DNA of 9,381 nucleotides from Acidobacteriaceae bacterium (lineage in GTDB: Bacteria > Acidobacteriota > Terriglobia > Terriglobales > Acidobacteriaceae), in the NCBI GenBank assembly GCA_025462785.1, contig JAOAPG010000159.1:1-9381 (forward strand), in the 5' to 3' direction. The position numbers and the translations under genes are program-made. Shown piece by piece: positions 1 through 6,214 of the stretch. The stretch's first letter is position 1. Each line of letters opens with the position of its first letter. Below the pieces are notes generated by a model. The model made no database searches. It saw only the letters and a program-made list of their open reading frames with translations, and had not been told where the DNA came from.

Positions 1-2
1 TG

Positions 3-671
3 CAGCCTGCCCTGGAAGAGATCCTTTATTCGGCGCTCGAAGATTACAAACTCGACATCATCATCGGACAAGGACCCGCCGCCCGAACCCACACGATGGA
101 CGTTAAGCCGTTCACTTTCATCGGCGCAACTACCCGCGCCGGGTTGCTCTCAGCTCCTCTGCGCTCGCGATTCGGCATTATATTGCGCCTTGAATTTTAT
201 GGACATGAAGATTTGCGCGTGATCTTAGAACGATCTTCAGAAATTCTCGGAGTGGAAATCGATCATGCCGGGGCGGTCGAGATTGCGAGCCGCTCACGAG
301 GGACTCCCAGAATCGCGAACCGATTGCTGCGCCGGGTGCGAGACTATGCCCAGGTACGAGGGGCGGGGAAGATCGACTTGCCATGCGCGCAAGCTGCGCT
401 TCAAATGCTGGAAGTAGACCGCCACGGGTTCGACGAAGTGGATCGCAAGTTGCTCCTGACTATCATCGAGAAATATCAGGGCGGGCCAGTCGGCGTAAGC
501 ACACTGGCAGCAGCATTAGCGGAAGAATCGGACGCAATTGAAGAAATTTACGAGCCATTTCTAATCCAGATTGGGTTTCTGAATCGAACCCCGCGAGGGC
601 GCGTGGCTACGCAACTGGCATACGATCATTTTGGAATCAAGCCGACTCGTCGGCAGAGTTCACTTTTCTAG
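3..671 (+). CDS. ruvB: RuvB, Holliday junction branch-migration ATPase (5' end outside window)
   Basis: This is the C-terminal 222 residues of RuvB, the AAA+ hexameric motor that pulls DNA through the RuvA-bound Holliday junction during recombinational repair. The open frame runs in from the left edge, so the N-terminus with Walker A and the Walker B/DEIH segment is missing; full RuvB proteins are about 340 residues. What remains matches the family closely: LEEILYSALED and GQGPAAR just after the Walker B region, the sensor-1 box FIGATTRAGLL (about 117-149), the PLRSRFG box carrying the arginine finger, the sensor-2 segment GTPRIANRLLRR (from about 300), and the C-terminal winged-helix domain with FDEVDRKLLL, GGPVG and the wing TPRGRVAT (from about 588). 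The internal ATG at 96 is not a start, because conserved sequence continues upstream of it. The gene ends in TAG. The next gene on the strand is an amidohydrolase, not ruvA or ruvC. Confidence 0.97.
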   Translation, partial: QPALEEILYSALEDYKLDIIIGQGPAARTHTMDVKPFTFIGATTRAGLLSAPLRSRFGIILRLEFYGHEDLRVILERSSEILGVEIDHAGAVEIASRSRGTPRIANRLLRRVRDYAQVRGAGKIDLPCAQAALQMLEVDRHGFDEVDRKLLLTIIEKYQGGPVGVSTLAAALAEESDAIEEIYEPFLIQIGFLNRTPRGRVATQLAYDHFGIKPTRRQSSLF

Positions 672-723
672 CCGAAAGGCGCCTTGGGGAGAAGTCCTCC
701 CGCCACAGAATCACTCCCTCAGC

Positions 724-729
724 TACAAT
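724..729 (+). promoter_or_regulatory. -10-like box TACAAT upstream of the amidohydrolase gene
   Basis: TACAAT differs from the sigma-70 consensus TATAAT at one base. A transcript starting about 7 bases downstream would begin near 736, giving a leader of about 19 bases that contains the GAGG ribosome site and the ATG at 755. The same start would exclude the upstream ATG at 728, which overlaps the box. No good -35 hexamer is seen at 16-18 bases upstream, so this rests on one hexamer and on its resemblance to the boxes before ruvA and mnmE. Confidence 0.35.
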
Positions 730-743
730 GATTCTCTTTTTCC

Positions 744-747
744 GAGG
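744..747 (+). promoter_or_regulatory. Shine-Dalgarno GAGG that selects the ATG at 755
   Basis: GAGG lies 7 bases before the ATG at 755, which is normal spacing. The alternative ATG at 728 has no comparable site, so the protein most likely starts with MRQSRL, giving a standard signal peptide. Confidence 0.6.
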
Positions 748-754
748 TCTTCTC

Positions 755-2233
755 ATGCGCCAGAGTCGCTTGATTCTCTTAATTCTGCTTTCCGTACAGA
801 TCACGCTGCCTCCCCTGTATGCACAGCAGGCGGTCCAATTGGATCCACTGGTACTGAAGTATGTGCGCGTGAACGCCCACAAGGTTGTTCTGGAACATGT
901 AAGCGTGATCGATGGCACGGGTCGACCGCCGCTCGAAGATCGGAGCGTCGTCATTGAGGGCGGGAAGATCATCGCTTTGCAGGCAAGCCCGACTCTTCAT
1001 GCGGAAGATGGCGTACAGGTTCTCGATCTCCACGGATACACGGTGATGCCTGGAATCGTGGGCATGCACAACCATCTTTTCTACGTCGCCAAACCAAATC
1101 TCAAGAGCGATTGGAGCTGGGAGCCGCCGATTCTGGTTCCGCAGATGAGTTTCTCTGCTCCGCGGCTTTACCTGGCGGGCGGCGTCACTACGATGCGCAC
1201 GACGGGAAGCGTCGAGACCTACGCCGACCTGAATCTCAGACGCGACATCGATCGCGGCAAGCTGCCTGGTCCCCATATCGATGTGACTGGACCTTATCTC
1301 GAAGGACTGGGCAGTTTTGCAGTCCAACTGCATGAGCTAACTGGTCCTGAGGACGCGCGGCACATGGTGAACTATTGGGCAGATCAAGGGGTAACGTCCT
1401 TCAAAGCGTATATGAATATTACGCGAGCGGAATTGAAGGCCGCCATTGAAGAAGCCCACAAGCGCGGCATCAAGGTGACGGGGCATTTGTGCTCGGTGAC
1501 TTACAAGGAAGCGGTGGATCTGGGCATTGATAATCTGGAACACGGTTTTTTTGTGAACACGCAACTTGATCCAGACAAGAAGCCAGACACGTGCAGCGAA
1601 AGCGAGGGGGCTTACACGCTGGAACGTATGCCAGCAAATAGTCCCGAGGCAAAGGATTTAATCGATACGTTGGTCAAACACCATGTCGCTGTTACGTCAA
1701 CGCTTCCAGTATTTGAAAGTGGAAGTTTTCCGCGGCTTCCTCCGTTGCGACAGCAAATGTTGGATGTACTGACTCAGCAAGCGCGGGAGGCATATTTTTA
1801 CAGGCGCGAACGGCCAGCAAATGCAAAGCCCTCCAAAGTTGATTGGCTTGCGTTGTTGAAGCGCGATATGGAGCTAGAACACGCTTTTGTCGCCGCTGGA
1901 GGCTTGCTGCTGGCGGGTCCAGACCCGACGGGAGACGGAGGCGTGGTCCCAGGATTTGGCGACCAGCGTGAAATTGAACTGCTGGTCGAGGCGGGATTCA
2001 CTCCCGTTGAGGCCATCAAGATTGCGACGTTGAATGGCGCAATCTACATGGGCAAGCAGGAACAGATCGGATCGATAGCAGTGGGCAAGAATGCAGACTT
2101 GGTGGTGATAAAAGGTGATCCGGCAACGCACATTGCGGATGTCGAAAATGTGGAGATCGTATTTAAGGATGGGATCGGCTATGACTCGCAGAAGTTGATC
2201 GATTCGGTCAAGGGGCGCTATGGGGAATATTGA
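755..2233 (+). CDS. Exported metal-dependent amidohydrolase (imidazolonepropionase/prolidase-like)
   Basis: A 492-residue member of the amidohydrolase superfamily (TIM-barrel metal hydrolases that cut C-N bonds in cyclic amides, imides or Xaa-Pro-type peptides). Residues 1-23 form a signal peptide: basic start MRQSR, hydrophobic core LILLILL, likely cut after LYA, so the enzyme should act outside the cytoplasm. A small beta domain with VIDGTG precedes the barrel. The metal ligands expected for the family are present: HxH (H105, H107 in GMHNH), K217 in SFKAY as the carboxylated bridging lysine, H244 in TGH, H263 in LEHG, and the catalytic D390 in AGPD. The C-terminus shows the family ending GSIAVGKNADLVVIKGDP. 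The substrate cannot be read from the sequence. A longer form starting at ATG 728 is possible but lacks a ribosome site. It lies between ruvB and ruvA, with which it has no known functional link. Confidence 0.9.
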   Translation: MRQSRLILLILLSVQITLPPLYAQQAVQLDPLVLKYVRVNAHKVVLEHVSVIDGTGRPPLEDRSVVIEGGKIIALQASPTLHAEDGVQVLDLHGYTVMPGIVGMHNHLFYVAKPNLKSDWSWEPPILVPQMSFSAPRLYLAGGVTTMRTTGSVETYADLNLRRDIDRGKLPGPHIDVTGPYLEGLGSFAVQLHELTGPEDARHMVNYWADQGVTSFKAYMNITRAELKAAIEEAHKRGIKVTGHLCSVTYKEAVDLGIDNLEHGFFVNTQLDPDKKPDTCSESEGAYTLERMPANSPEAKDLIDTLVKHHVAVTSTLPVFESGSFPRLPPLRQQMLDVLTQQAREAYFYRRERPANAKPSKVDWLALLKRDMELEHAFVAAGGLLLAGPDPTGDGGVVPGFGDQREIELLVEAGFTPVEAIKIATLNGAIYMGKQEQIGSIAVGKNADLVVIKGDPATHIADVENVEIVFKDGIGYDSQKLIDSVKGRYGEY

Positions 2234-2271
2234 AGTCCATCGCTTCAGCATTCCATGCAAATCAAAAGCGA

Positions 2272-2287
2272 CGGACAACAGTGTCCG
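2272..2287. repeat. Small perfect hairpin between amidohydrolase and ruvA genes
   Basis: CGGACA (2272-2277) and TGTCCG (2282-2287) are perfect inverted repeats around a four-base loop ACAG. The element starts 38 bases after the amidohydrolase stop codon. It has no run of T after it, so it is not a standard intrinsic terminator. It could be a copy of a dispersed intergenic palindrome or a weak RNA hairpin. Confidence 0.5.
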
Positions 2288-2309
2288 CCCAGCCAAGTAC
2301 CAGAGAGTC

Positions 2310-2315
2310 TAGAAT
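2310..2315 (+). promoter_or_regulatory. -10-like box TAGAAT just upstream of ruvA
   Basis: TAGAAT is one mismatch from TATAAT and lies 9 bases before the ruvA ATG. A start about 7 bases downstream would fall near 2322, so the ruvA message would be nearly leaderless. In keeping with that, no well-spaced Shine-Dalgarno is seen; the nearest purine run GAGAG ends about 17 bases before the ATG. No clear -35 hexamer is visible. Confidence 0.35.
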
Positions 2316-2324
2316 GTCTCCAGC

Positions 2325-2906
2325 ATGATTGCCCATCTACGCGGAAAGCTTCTCGCTAAACAACCCAACCAGGCGATCATTGAGGCTGCGGGCGTCGGAT
2401 ACGACGTGACCATTAGCGTGCCCACTTATTCCGATCTACCTGGCCTTGGCAATGAGGTCGCACTCAACATACATACTCATGTGCGCGAGGATCAGATTGC
2501 GCTTTACGGATTCCTGCAGCCATCGGAAAAACTCTTGTTTGAGAAACTAATTAGTGTGAATGGCATCGGCCCAAAGCTAGCAATCACCATTTTGAGTGGA
2601 ATGCCAGCCGAGTCGATGATCGGCGCGATTCGCGGCAACGACATCGCTCGCCTGACGAAGATTCCAGGGATCGGCAAAAAAACCGCTGAGCGAATGGTCT
2701 TGGAGCTGCGCGACAAACTACCCACGCAAGCTGCATCCGCACTCACCGCGATTCCTTCACTGAGCGCGGTGGAAGAGGATGTTTTGTCCGCCTTGATGAA
2801 TCTCGGTTATCAACGGGCCACAGCCGAAAAGTCATTATCGACTCTCAACAAGGGCCAGCCTTTCGACGCTATGTTCCGGGAAGCCTTGGGCGTGCTATCC
2901 AAATAG
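2325..2906 (+). CDS. ruvA: RuvA, Holliday junction recognition subunit
   Basis: A 193-residue, full-length RuvA. RuvA tetramers clamp the four-way DNA junction in a flat form and load RuvB rings for branch migration. Domain I is the N-terminal OB-fold, starting with the typical MIAHLRGKL. The acidic pin is present as E55 D56 in HVREDQIALYGF and keeps the junction centre open. Domain II has two helix-hairpin-helix motifs: LISVNGIGPKLAITIL (about 75-90) and LTKIPGIGKKTAERMVLEL (about 110-128). Domain III, about 147-193, is the small three-helix RuvB-binding domain with EEDVLSALMNLGY and ending in FREALGVLSK. The start is fixed by the family N-terminus. It may be transcribed from its own box at 2310-2315 rather than by read-through from ruvB. 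The methyltransferase-like gene converges on it, its end only 37 bases away. Confidence 0.97.
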   Translation: MIAHLRGKLLAKQPNQAIIEAAGVGYDVTISVPTYSDLPGLGNEVALNIHTHVREDQIALYGFLQPSEKLLFEKLISVNGIGPKLAITILSGMPAESMIGAIRGNDIARLTKIPGIGKKTAERMVLELRDKLPTQAASALTAIPSLSAVEEDVLSALMNLGYQRATAEKSLSTLNKGQPFDAMFREALGVLSK

Positions 2907-2943
2907 CCAAGACTTGAACCGTTCGCGAGATCTTGAACTCTCA

Positions 2944-4035
2944 CTACGCCCCGGAGCGCCGCATCCAAAAGCTGGACGGCCAAACTCTCTCATTATCGAT
3001 GCTGGGAATGAAGCGACGTTTTGAATGGGGCATTAATCTGTAGCTGTGTTTCCAGCGCGGGAAATAACGCTCCAAGAAATTCGCGTGGAAAAACTGCATC
3101 GCGCTTGAGGACCAAAGCACTTGAAAGCTGGTATTAAAACTGAGAAAAGCTTGCAGCAGATATTGTTCCGACCAAAAGCACAAATTCTGCAAAACAGCTC
3201 GCCGTGGATAGTCCGAAGGCAAAAATATGTCATGAATATGGACGATCACACCCGGTTGAAGTGCGGGAATAATCTCCAGGTATTCGCGAACTACATCACT
3301 GCCAATCCCCACCACATGGCTTGAATCGATGAAAAGGACGTCCCCACTTCTTAAACTTCGGAATACATCGAGGTCCACATCTTGGACACGCTGTTGCAGG
3401 TACGTTACAAACTCTTCCATGCCGGCAAGCGGCAGGCGTTCCGGATGAGGATCAATAGTAATTAACTCGCCTTCGACACCGTCGAATTCACGGTTGGCCC
3501 GCATCGCCTTTGCGAGAACCCGAGTGCTGTATCCTGAGCCAATTTCGATAATGCGAGAAGGCTTGTAGTTTCGCAACATGCTGTATGCGACTTCAACGTC
3601 TACAGTTTCAAAAAAGCCGTTATTAAAGTGAAAATCACCGTCTGTTGTTGGTTTGTCCGCGAAAGCACACTCATCGATGTACCTGCTTACGACCTGTCTA
3701 ATAAAGCCCAGTTGCTTATCGAGTTTGAGATCCAAGCCCGGGCCAAGGTAAACGGGCCATTCCCTTCCTTCAAGTTCACGCAAATCCGGAATCGGCCAGT
3801 AAAAGTGGTTAGGGCTTACATTTAGACCTACCCGTTGTAGACGACGAAACGTGCGCACAATTATTCCAAAGAGTGTTTCGTTTTCCTTTACACGTTGCGC
3901 AATCTGAGAAAACCACCTTTTCCCAAGACGATCTGTTGCTGGTTTGGCTAGCTTGTACTCATCGATAGAGGGGAGATTCAGTTGCACATTCCTGTCCGAC
4001 AAGGAAACCTTACTCCGGACGGCTGAATTCATCAT
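2944..4035 (-). CDS. Class I SAM-dependent methyltransferase-like protein (Methyltransf_24 type)
   Basis: A 363-residue protein with a Rossmann-type methyltransferase core in its middle. Motif I is IIEIGSGYSTR (about 162-172), which binds the methionine part of SAM. It is followed by LITIDPHPER with the acidic residue expected at the end of strand 2, then GDVLFIDSSHV (about 231-241) and PGVIVHIHDIF (about 261-271), both typical of the Methyltransf_24 group. The first 150 residues and the last 80 (aromatic- and arginine-rich, FFHANFLERYFPRWKHSYR) match nothing I recognise. Such proteins are frequent among sugar or surface-polymer genes, but no such genes are next to it and the substrate is unknown. 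The start was chosen at ATG 4035 because GGAG lies 5 bases upstream; ATG 4032, 8 bases from GGAG, is equally possible. A TTG at 4059 would add eight residues but has no ribosome site. The gene is visibly A+T-richer than its neighbours (23 G/C in bases 3121-3180). Confidence 0.82.
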   Translation of the reverse strand: MMNSAVRSKVSLSDRNVQLNLPSIDEYKLAKPATDRLGKRWFSQIAQRVKENETLFGIIVRTFRRLQRVGLNVSPNHFYWPIPDLRELEGREWPVYLGPGLDLKLDKQLGFIRQVVSRYIDECAFADKPTTDGDFHFNNGFFETVDVEVAYSMLRNYKPSRIIEIGSGYSTRVLAKAMRANREFDGVEGELITIDPHPERLPLAGMEEFVTYLQQRVQDVDLDVFRSLRSGDVLFIDSSHVVGIGSDVVREYLEIIPALQPGVIVHIHDIFLPSDYPRRAVLQNLCFWSEQYLLQAFLSFNTSFQVLWSSSAMQFFHANFLERYFPRWKHSYRLMPHSKRRFIPSIDNERVWPSSFWMRRSGA

Positions 4036-4040
4036 CTTTT

Positions 4041-4044
4041 CTCC
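4041..4044 (-). promoter_or_regulatory. Shine-Dalgarno GGAG for the methyltransferase-like gene
   Basis: On the minus strand GGAG precedes two adjacent in-frame ATG codons at 4035 and 4032, with gaps of 5 and 8 bases. It argues against the longer frame that begins at TTG 4059, since the site would then be inside the coding region. Confidence 0.6.
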
Positions 4045-4119
4045 AGAATATTTCTCCAAAATTCGTACAGCAACCTGAATGGAATACCGCTAAAGTCATT
4101 TTTATTTGGATGCCACATG

Positions 4120-4155
4120 GAAGGATAAGGCAGCTTTGAAGGATAAGGCAGCTTT
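4120..4155. repeat. Perfect 18-bp tandem duplication in the mnmE/methyltransferase spacer
   Basis: The unit GAAGGATAAGGCAGCTTT occurs twice with no gap and no mismatch, at 4120-4137 and 4138-4155. It lies in the 186-base non-coding stretch between the mnmE stop and the methyltransferase start. It may be a recent slippage duplication or a doubled binding site. Nothing else recognisable was found in 4060-4245 apart from general A+T richness and a weak 5-bp inverted repeat (TTAAC/GTTAA, 4225-4239). Confidence 0.9.
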
Positions 4156-4245
4156 TTCGGAACACCCCTAGCTGCACTACAGCAATGCCCCAAGGCAGTT
4201 ATCGTGACGAATCAGAATGGAATTTTAACGTGAGGTTAATAATTC

Positions 4246-5691
4246 TTATTTTCCGATACAGAATGTGCTGAAGATCAGATTCAGGATGTCGTCATTTGTA
4301 GTTGCACCCGTGATTTCGTCCAGAGCTCGCAACGCGCTGTAGAGATCGAGCAGAATCATCTCGTGTGGAATTTTATTCTTCACTGCAGTTTCTGCAGCCT
4401 GCAGTGCGGTAATGGATTCGCGCACGCGCGATTGATGGCGGACATTAGTTAGGAATCCGCTCTCGGCTTGCGCTCCTGATTCTCCTCCGACACAGCGCAG
4501 AATCTCTTCACGCAATTCGGCGATGCCTTGACCTGTGGTAGCCGAGGTTATCACGCGGGCACGTATATCGTCTCCAGAAGCTAAGTCATTATCCTGGTGC
4601 CCAGACCCGCTTGCGAGATCGCACTTATTCTTTACGAGAATCGACGGACGTCCTGCAACCTGATCCAGCAACTCATGATCTTCGGCAGCCATCGCCTGCG
4701 AAGAGTCAAGGACAACCAGTACAAGGTCGGCGTCGGCTAGCGCCTCCATGGATTTCCGAATGCCTATACTTTCCGCCTCATCCAGGGCGCGACGGATTCC
4801 AGCCGTGTCGATTAATCTAACTGGAATCCCGCCGATTGCCACGGTTTCCGTCACCAAATCGCGCGTGGTCCCCGGAGTAGCCGTTACGATGGCGCGCTCG
4901 CGTTCCACGAGACGATTAAAGAGACTAGATTTTCCAACATTTGGACGGCCGACAATCGCCAATGTCAGTCCTTCATGGACAAGCTTTCCATATGCGAACG
5001 ATTTTGCAAGCTCTTCGAGAGGCGTGTGGATGCTCGAGATTCGTTCAAGTATCGCGATGGCGGGGAGGACAGAAATATCATCCTCGGCAAAATCAATGCC
5101 CGCCTCAAGTGTTGCAATCAATTTGATCAATTTTTCCTTGGTGGGTTGCAGGCGGCGAGAGAGTGCTCCTTCGAGTTGCTGGGCTGCAACTTTTGCTTGA
5201 TACAAAGTCTGTGAATCGATCAGGTCCCGGACAGCTTCCGCTTGGGTGAGATCAATGCGTCCGTTGAGGAAGGCGCGCATGGTGAACTCGCCAGGTTCGG
5301 CTAGACGCGCGCCGCGAGCGAGAGCCAGCTCCACAATATGCCTAAGAACCACCGGCGAACCGTGCGCGGAAATTTCGATGATGTCGTCCGTTGTATAGGA
5401 GTAGGGTTTCGCGAAAAAGGTGACGACGACCTCATCGATGCGAGAGTTGCGCGTCTCTGGTGCGGCTGAACATTGCCCTGTCTCTGGAAGATCGCGGGCG
5501 AGGGCGCCCGCGCCACACGAATCTGGTTCTACCAGTTCCCCGAACAAGGCTCGTCCAGGCTCAAGGTCGTGTTTCAGGCGCAGAATCGGCTCGACGATTG
5601 CGCGCGCGTCCGCTCCGGCTACTCGGACCACACCGATGCCACCGCGTCCGGCGGGTGTGGCGATAGCCACGATGGTGTCGTCGAGGTTCAC
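4246..5691 (-). CDS. mnmE: MnmE (TrmE), tRNA wobble-uridine modification GTPase
   Basis: A 481-residue MnmE. With MnmG it installs the (carboxymethyl)aminomethyl group at C5 of U34 in tRNAs, using a methylene-tetrahydrofolate carbon and GTP hydrolysis. The N-terminal folate-binding domain begins DDTIVAIATPAGRGGIGVVRV. The central helical domain is interrupted by the G domain: P-loop GRPNVGKSS (248-256), GTTRD (274-278), DTAG (295-298), NKCD (355-358) and SATTGQG. The protein ends in FCIGK, with the conserved cysteine. The GTG at 5691 is chosen because family homology begins right there; the frame is open further upstream but that part is not MnmE-like. E. coli MnmE has 454 residues. The excess is mostly an insert at about 58-82, which contains a GC-rich palindrome (separate entry). 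A short extra loop with LASG twice lies between NKCD and SATTGQG. The gene closes the rnpA-yidD-yidC-jag string. Confidence 0.96.
   Translation of the reverse strand: MNLDDTIVAIATPAGRGGIGVVRVAGADARAIVEPILRLKHDLEPGRALFGELVEPDSCGAGALARDLPETGQCSAAPETRNSRIDEVVVTFFAKPYSYTTDDIIEISAHGSPVVLRHIVELALARGARLAEPGEFTMRAFLNGRIDLTQAEAVRDLIDSQTLYQAKVAAQQLEGALSRRLQPTKEKLIKLIATLEAGIDFAEDDISVLPAIAILERISSIHTPLEELAKSFAYGKLVHEGLTLAIVGRPNVGKSSLFNRLVERERAIVTATPGTTRDLVTETVAIGGIPVRLIDTAGIRRALDEAESIGIRKSMEALADADLVLVVLDSSQAMAAEDHELLDQVAGRPSILVKNKCDLASGSGHQDNDLASGDDIRARVITSATTGQGIAELREEILRCVGGESGAQAESGFLTNVRHQSRVRESITALQAAETAVKNKIPHEMILLDLYSALRALDEITGATTNDDILNLIFSTFCIGK
5446..5520 (-). repeat. Palindrome-containing in-frame insert inside mnmE
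   Basis: About 25 codons, encoding SCGAGALARDLPETG and the following ten residues, lie between the segments aligning with E. coli MnmE around its GSVLDQG. The insert holds a perfect 8-bp inverted repeat, CGCGGGCG (5493-5500) and CGCCCGCG (5505-5512), with a four-base loop AGGG. An 8-bp direct repeat GTCTCTGG occurs at 5453-5460 and 5480-5487, giving PET twice nine residues apart. The insert is far richer in G+C around the palindrome than the adjoining coding sequence. It looks like a REP-like or coding palindromic element captured in frame. The insert borders are estimated from remembered E. coli MnmE and may shift by a few codons. Confidence 0.65.
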
Positions 5692-5698
5692 TGAAAGA

Positions 5699-5704
5699 AT
5701 TGTA
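5699..5704 (-). promoter_or_regulatory. -10-like box TACAAT just upstream of mnmE
   Basis: On the minus strand TACAAT ends 7 bases before the GTG at 5691, so transcription starting at the usual distance would begin at or next to the start codon. No Shine-Dalgarno is seen before that GTG. A TTCACA sequence lies at 5727-5732, but its 22-base distance is too long for a normal -35. The evidence is the hexamer and the matching boxes in front of ruvA and the amidohydrolase gene. Confidence 0.35.
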
Positions 5705-5777
5705 GCGGGTTCATCCGTTAAACATTTGTGAAAGGCGGACGCCCTAGCACATGATCCGGAATCGTGGAGTGTATTAC

Positions 5778-6155
5778 TCAGGTGTGTTTTCGAAGCTCGG
5801 GACAGCGACGATAAACGAGAAAGTAATATAAAGCTGACCCAATCGGAAAAAGGAAGTAGAGGAACAAGAACCAAACGGTTCTCTTGAACAACCCTGAATC
5901 ATCATAATTAAACCAGAAATACCACATGGCAATGTAAAGCAATGATGCACCGACAATTCCAGGCACAAGCATGCCTTCCACAAGCGTAGCTACAGTAGGC
6001 GAAACCTCGAATGACCGAGCACCGACGGTGCGAAGGGCCAAGTTGCCGGCGAAGACCACTCCATACAGGGCGAAGGCCGCCAAGGCACAACCGAAATAGG
6101 TCTTTCGCGCTATGCACGAAATAATCCAACCTTTGGTGATCGGCAGGTAAACCAA
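5778..6155 (-). CDS. Small three-helix integral membrane protein, function unknown
   Basis: A 125-residue hydrophobic protein that I do not recognise as a named gene. Three membrane helices are likely at about 21-41 (FGCALAAFALYGVVFAGNLAL), 62-82 (MLVPGIVGASLLYIAMWYFWF) and 93-115 (TVWFLFLYFLFPIGSALYYFL). The segment FKRTVWFLFLYFLFPIGSALYYFLVYRR, with a kink-forming P-x-G and a positive end, resembles the short helical PLDc_N-like membrane segments seen in many small proteins; this is only a resemblance. A stop codon lies five codons upstream of the TTG at 6155, so TTG is the only usual start near the N-terminus, but it has no clear ribosome site. It sits on the same strand between jag (59 bases upstream) and mnmE (86 bases downstream), a position where many genomes have no extra gene. 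A role linked to YidC-dependent membrane insertion would be a guess. Confidence 0.6.
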   Translation of the reverse strand: MVYLPITKGWIISCIARKTYFGCALAAFALYGVVFAGNLALRTVGARSFEVSPTVATLVEGMLVPGIVGASLLYIAMWYFWFNYDDSGLFKRTVWFLFLYFLFPIGSALYYFLVYRRCPELRKHT

Positions 6156-6214
6156 GAGGTCGGAAGGTCAACACCAAGCCGCGTCTTCGATCAATGTTCA
6201 GTAGCGTACTGGAG

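Noticed and set aside
96..98. ATG at 96 as the start of the first gene
   Set aside because: Conserved RuvB sequence continues in the same frame upstream to the window edge, so this is an internal methionine.
686..704. Possible terminator after ruvB (GGGAG 687-691 / CTCCC 697-701)
   Set aside because: The stem is only 5 bp and no T run follows; it is too weak to call.
779..1333. Long minus-strand open frame opposite the amidohydrolase gene
   Set aside because: It shows no recognisable protein features and lies wholly antisense to a gene with a complete active site. It is a coding shadow, as is the one at 1874-2296.
2908..2935. Inverted repeat CAAGA/TCTTG between ruvA and the convergent gene as a bidirectional terminator
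   Set aside because: The stem is five base pairs with an 18-base loop and no T runs on either side.
4225..4239. TTAAC/GTTAA hairpin after mnmE as a terminator
   Set aside because: A 5-bp A+T-rich stem is too unstable, although the surroundings are A+T-rich.
5692..5874. 61-residue N-terminal extension of MnmE in the same open frame
   Set aside because: It has no similarity to MnmE, which begins exactly at the GTG at 5691. The stretch also contains the likely promoter box and overlaps the end of the membrane-protein gene.
5908..6177. Alternative minus-strand frame overlapping the small membrane protein, considered as a frameshifted part of it
   Set aside because: It is arginine- and histidine-rich with no membrane helix pattern, while the frame at 5778-6155 is continuous and clearly hydrophobic.
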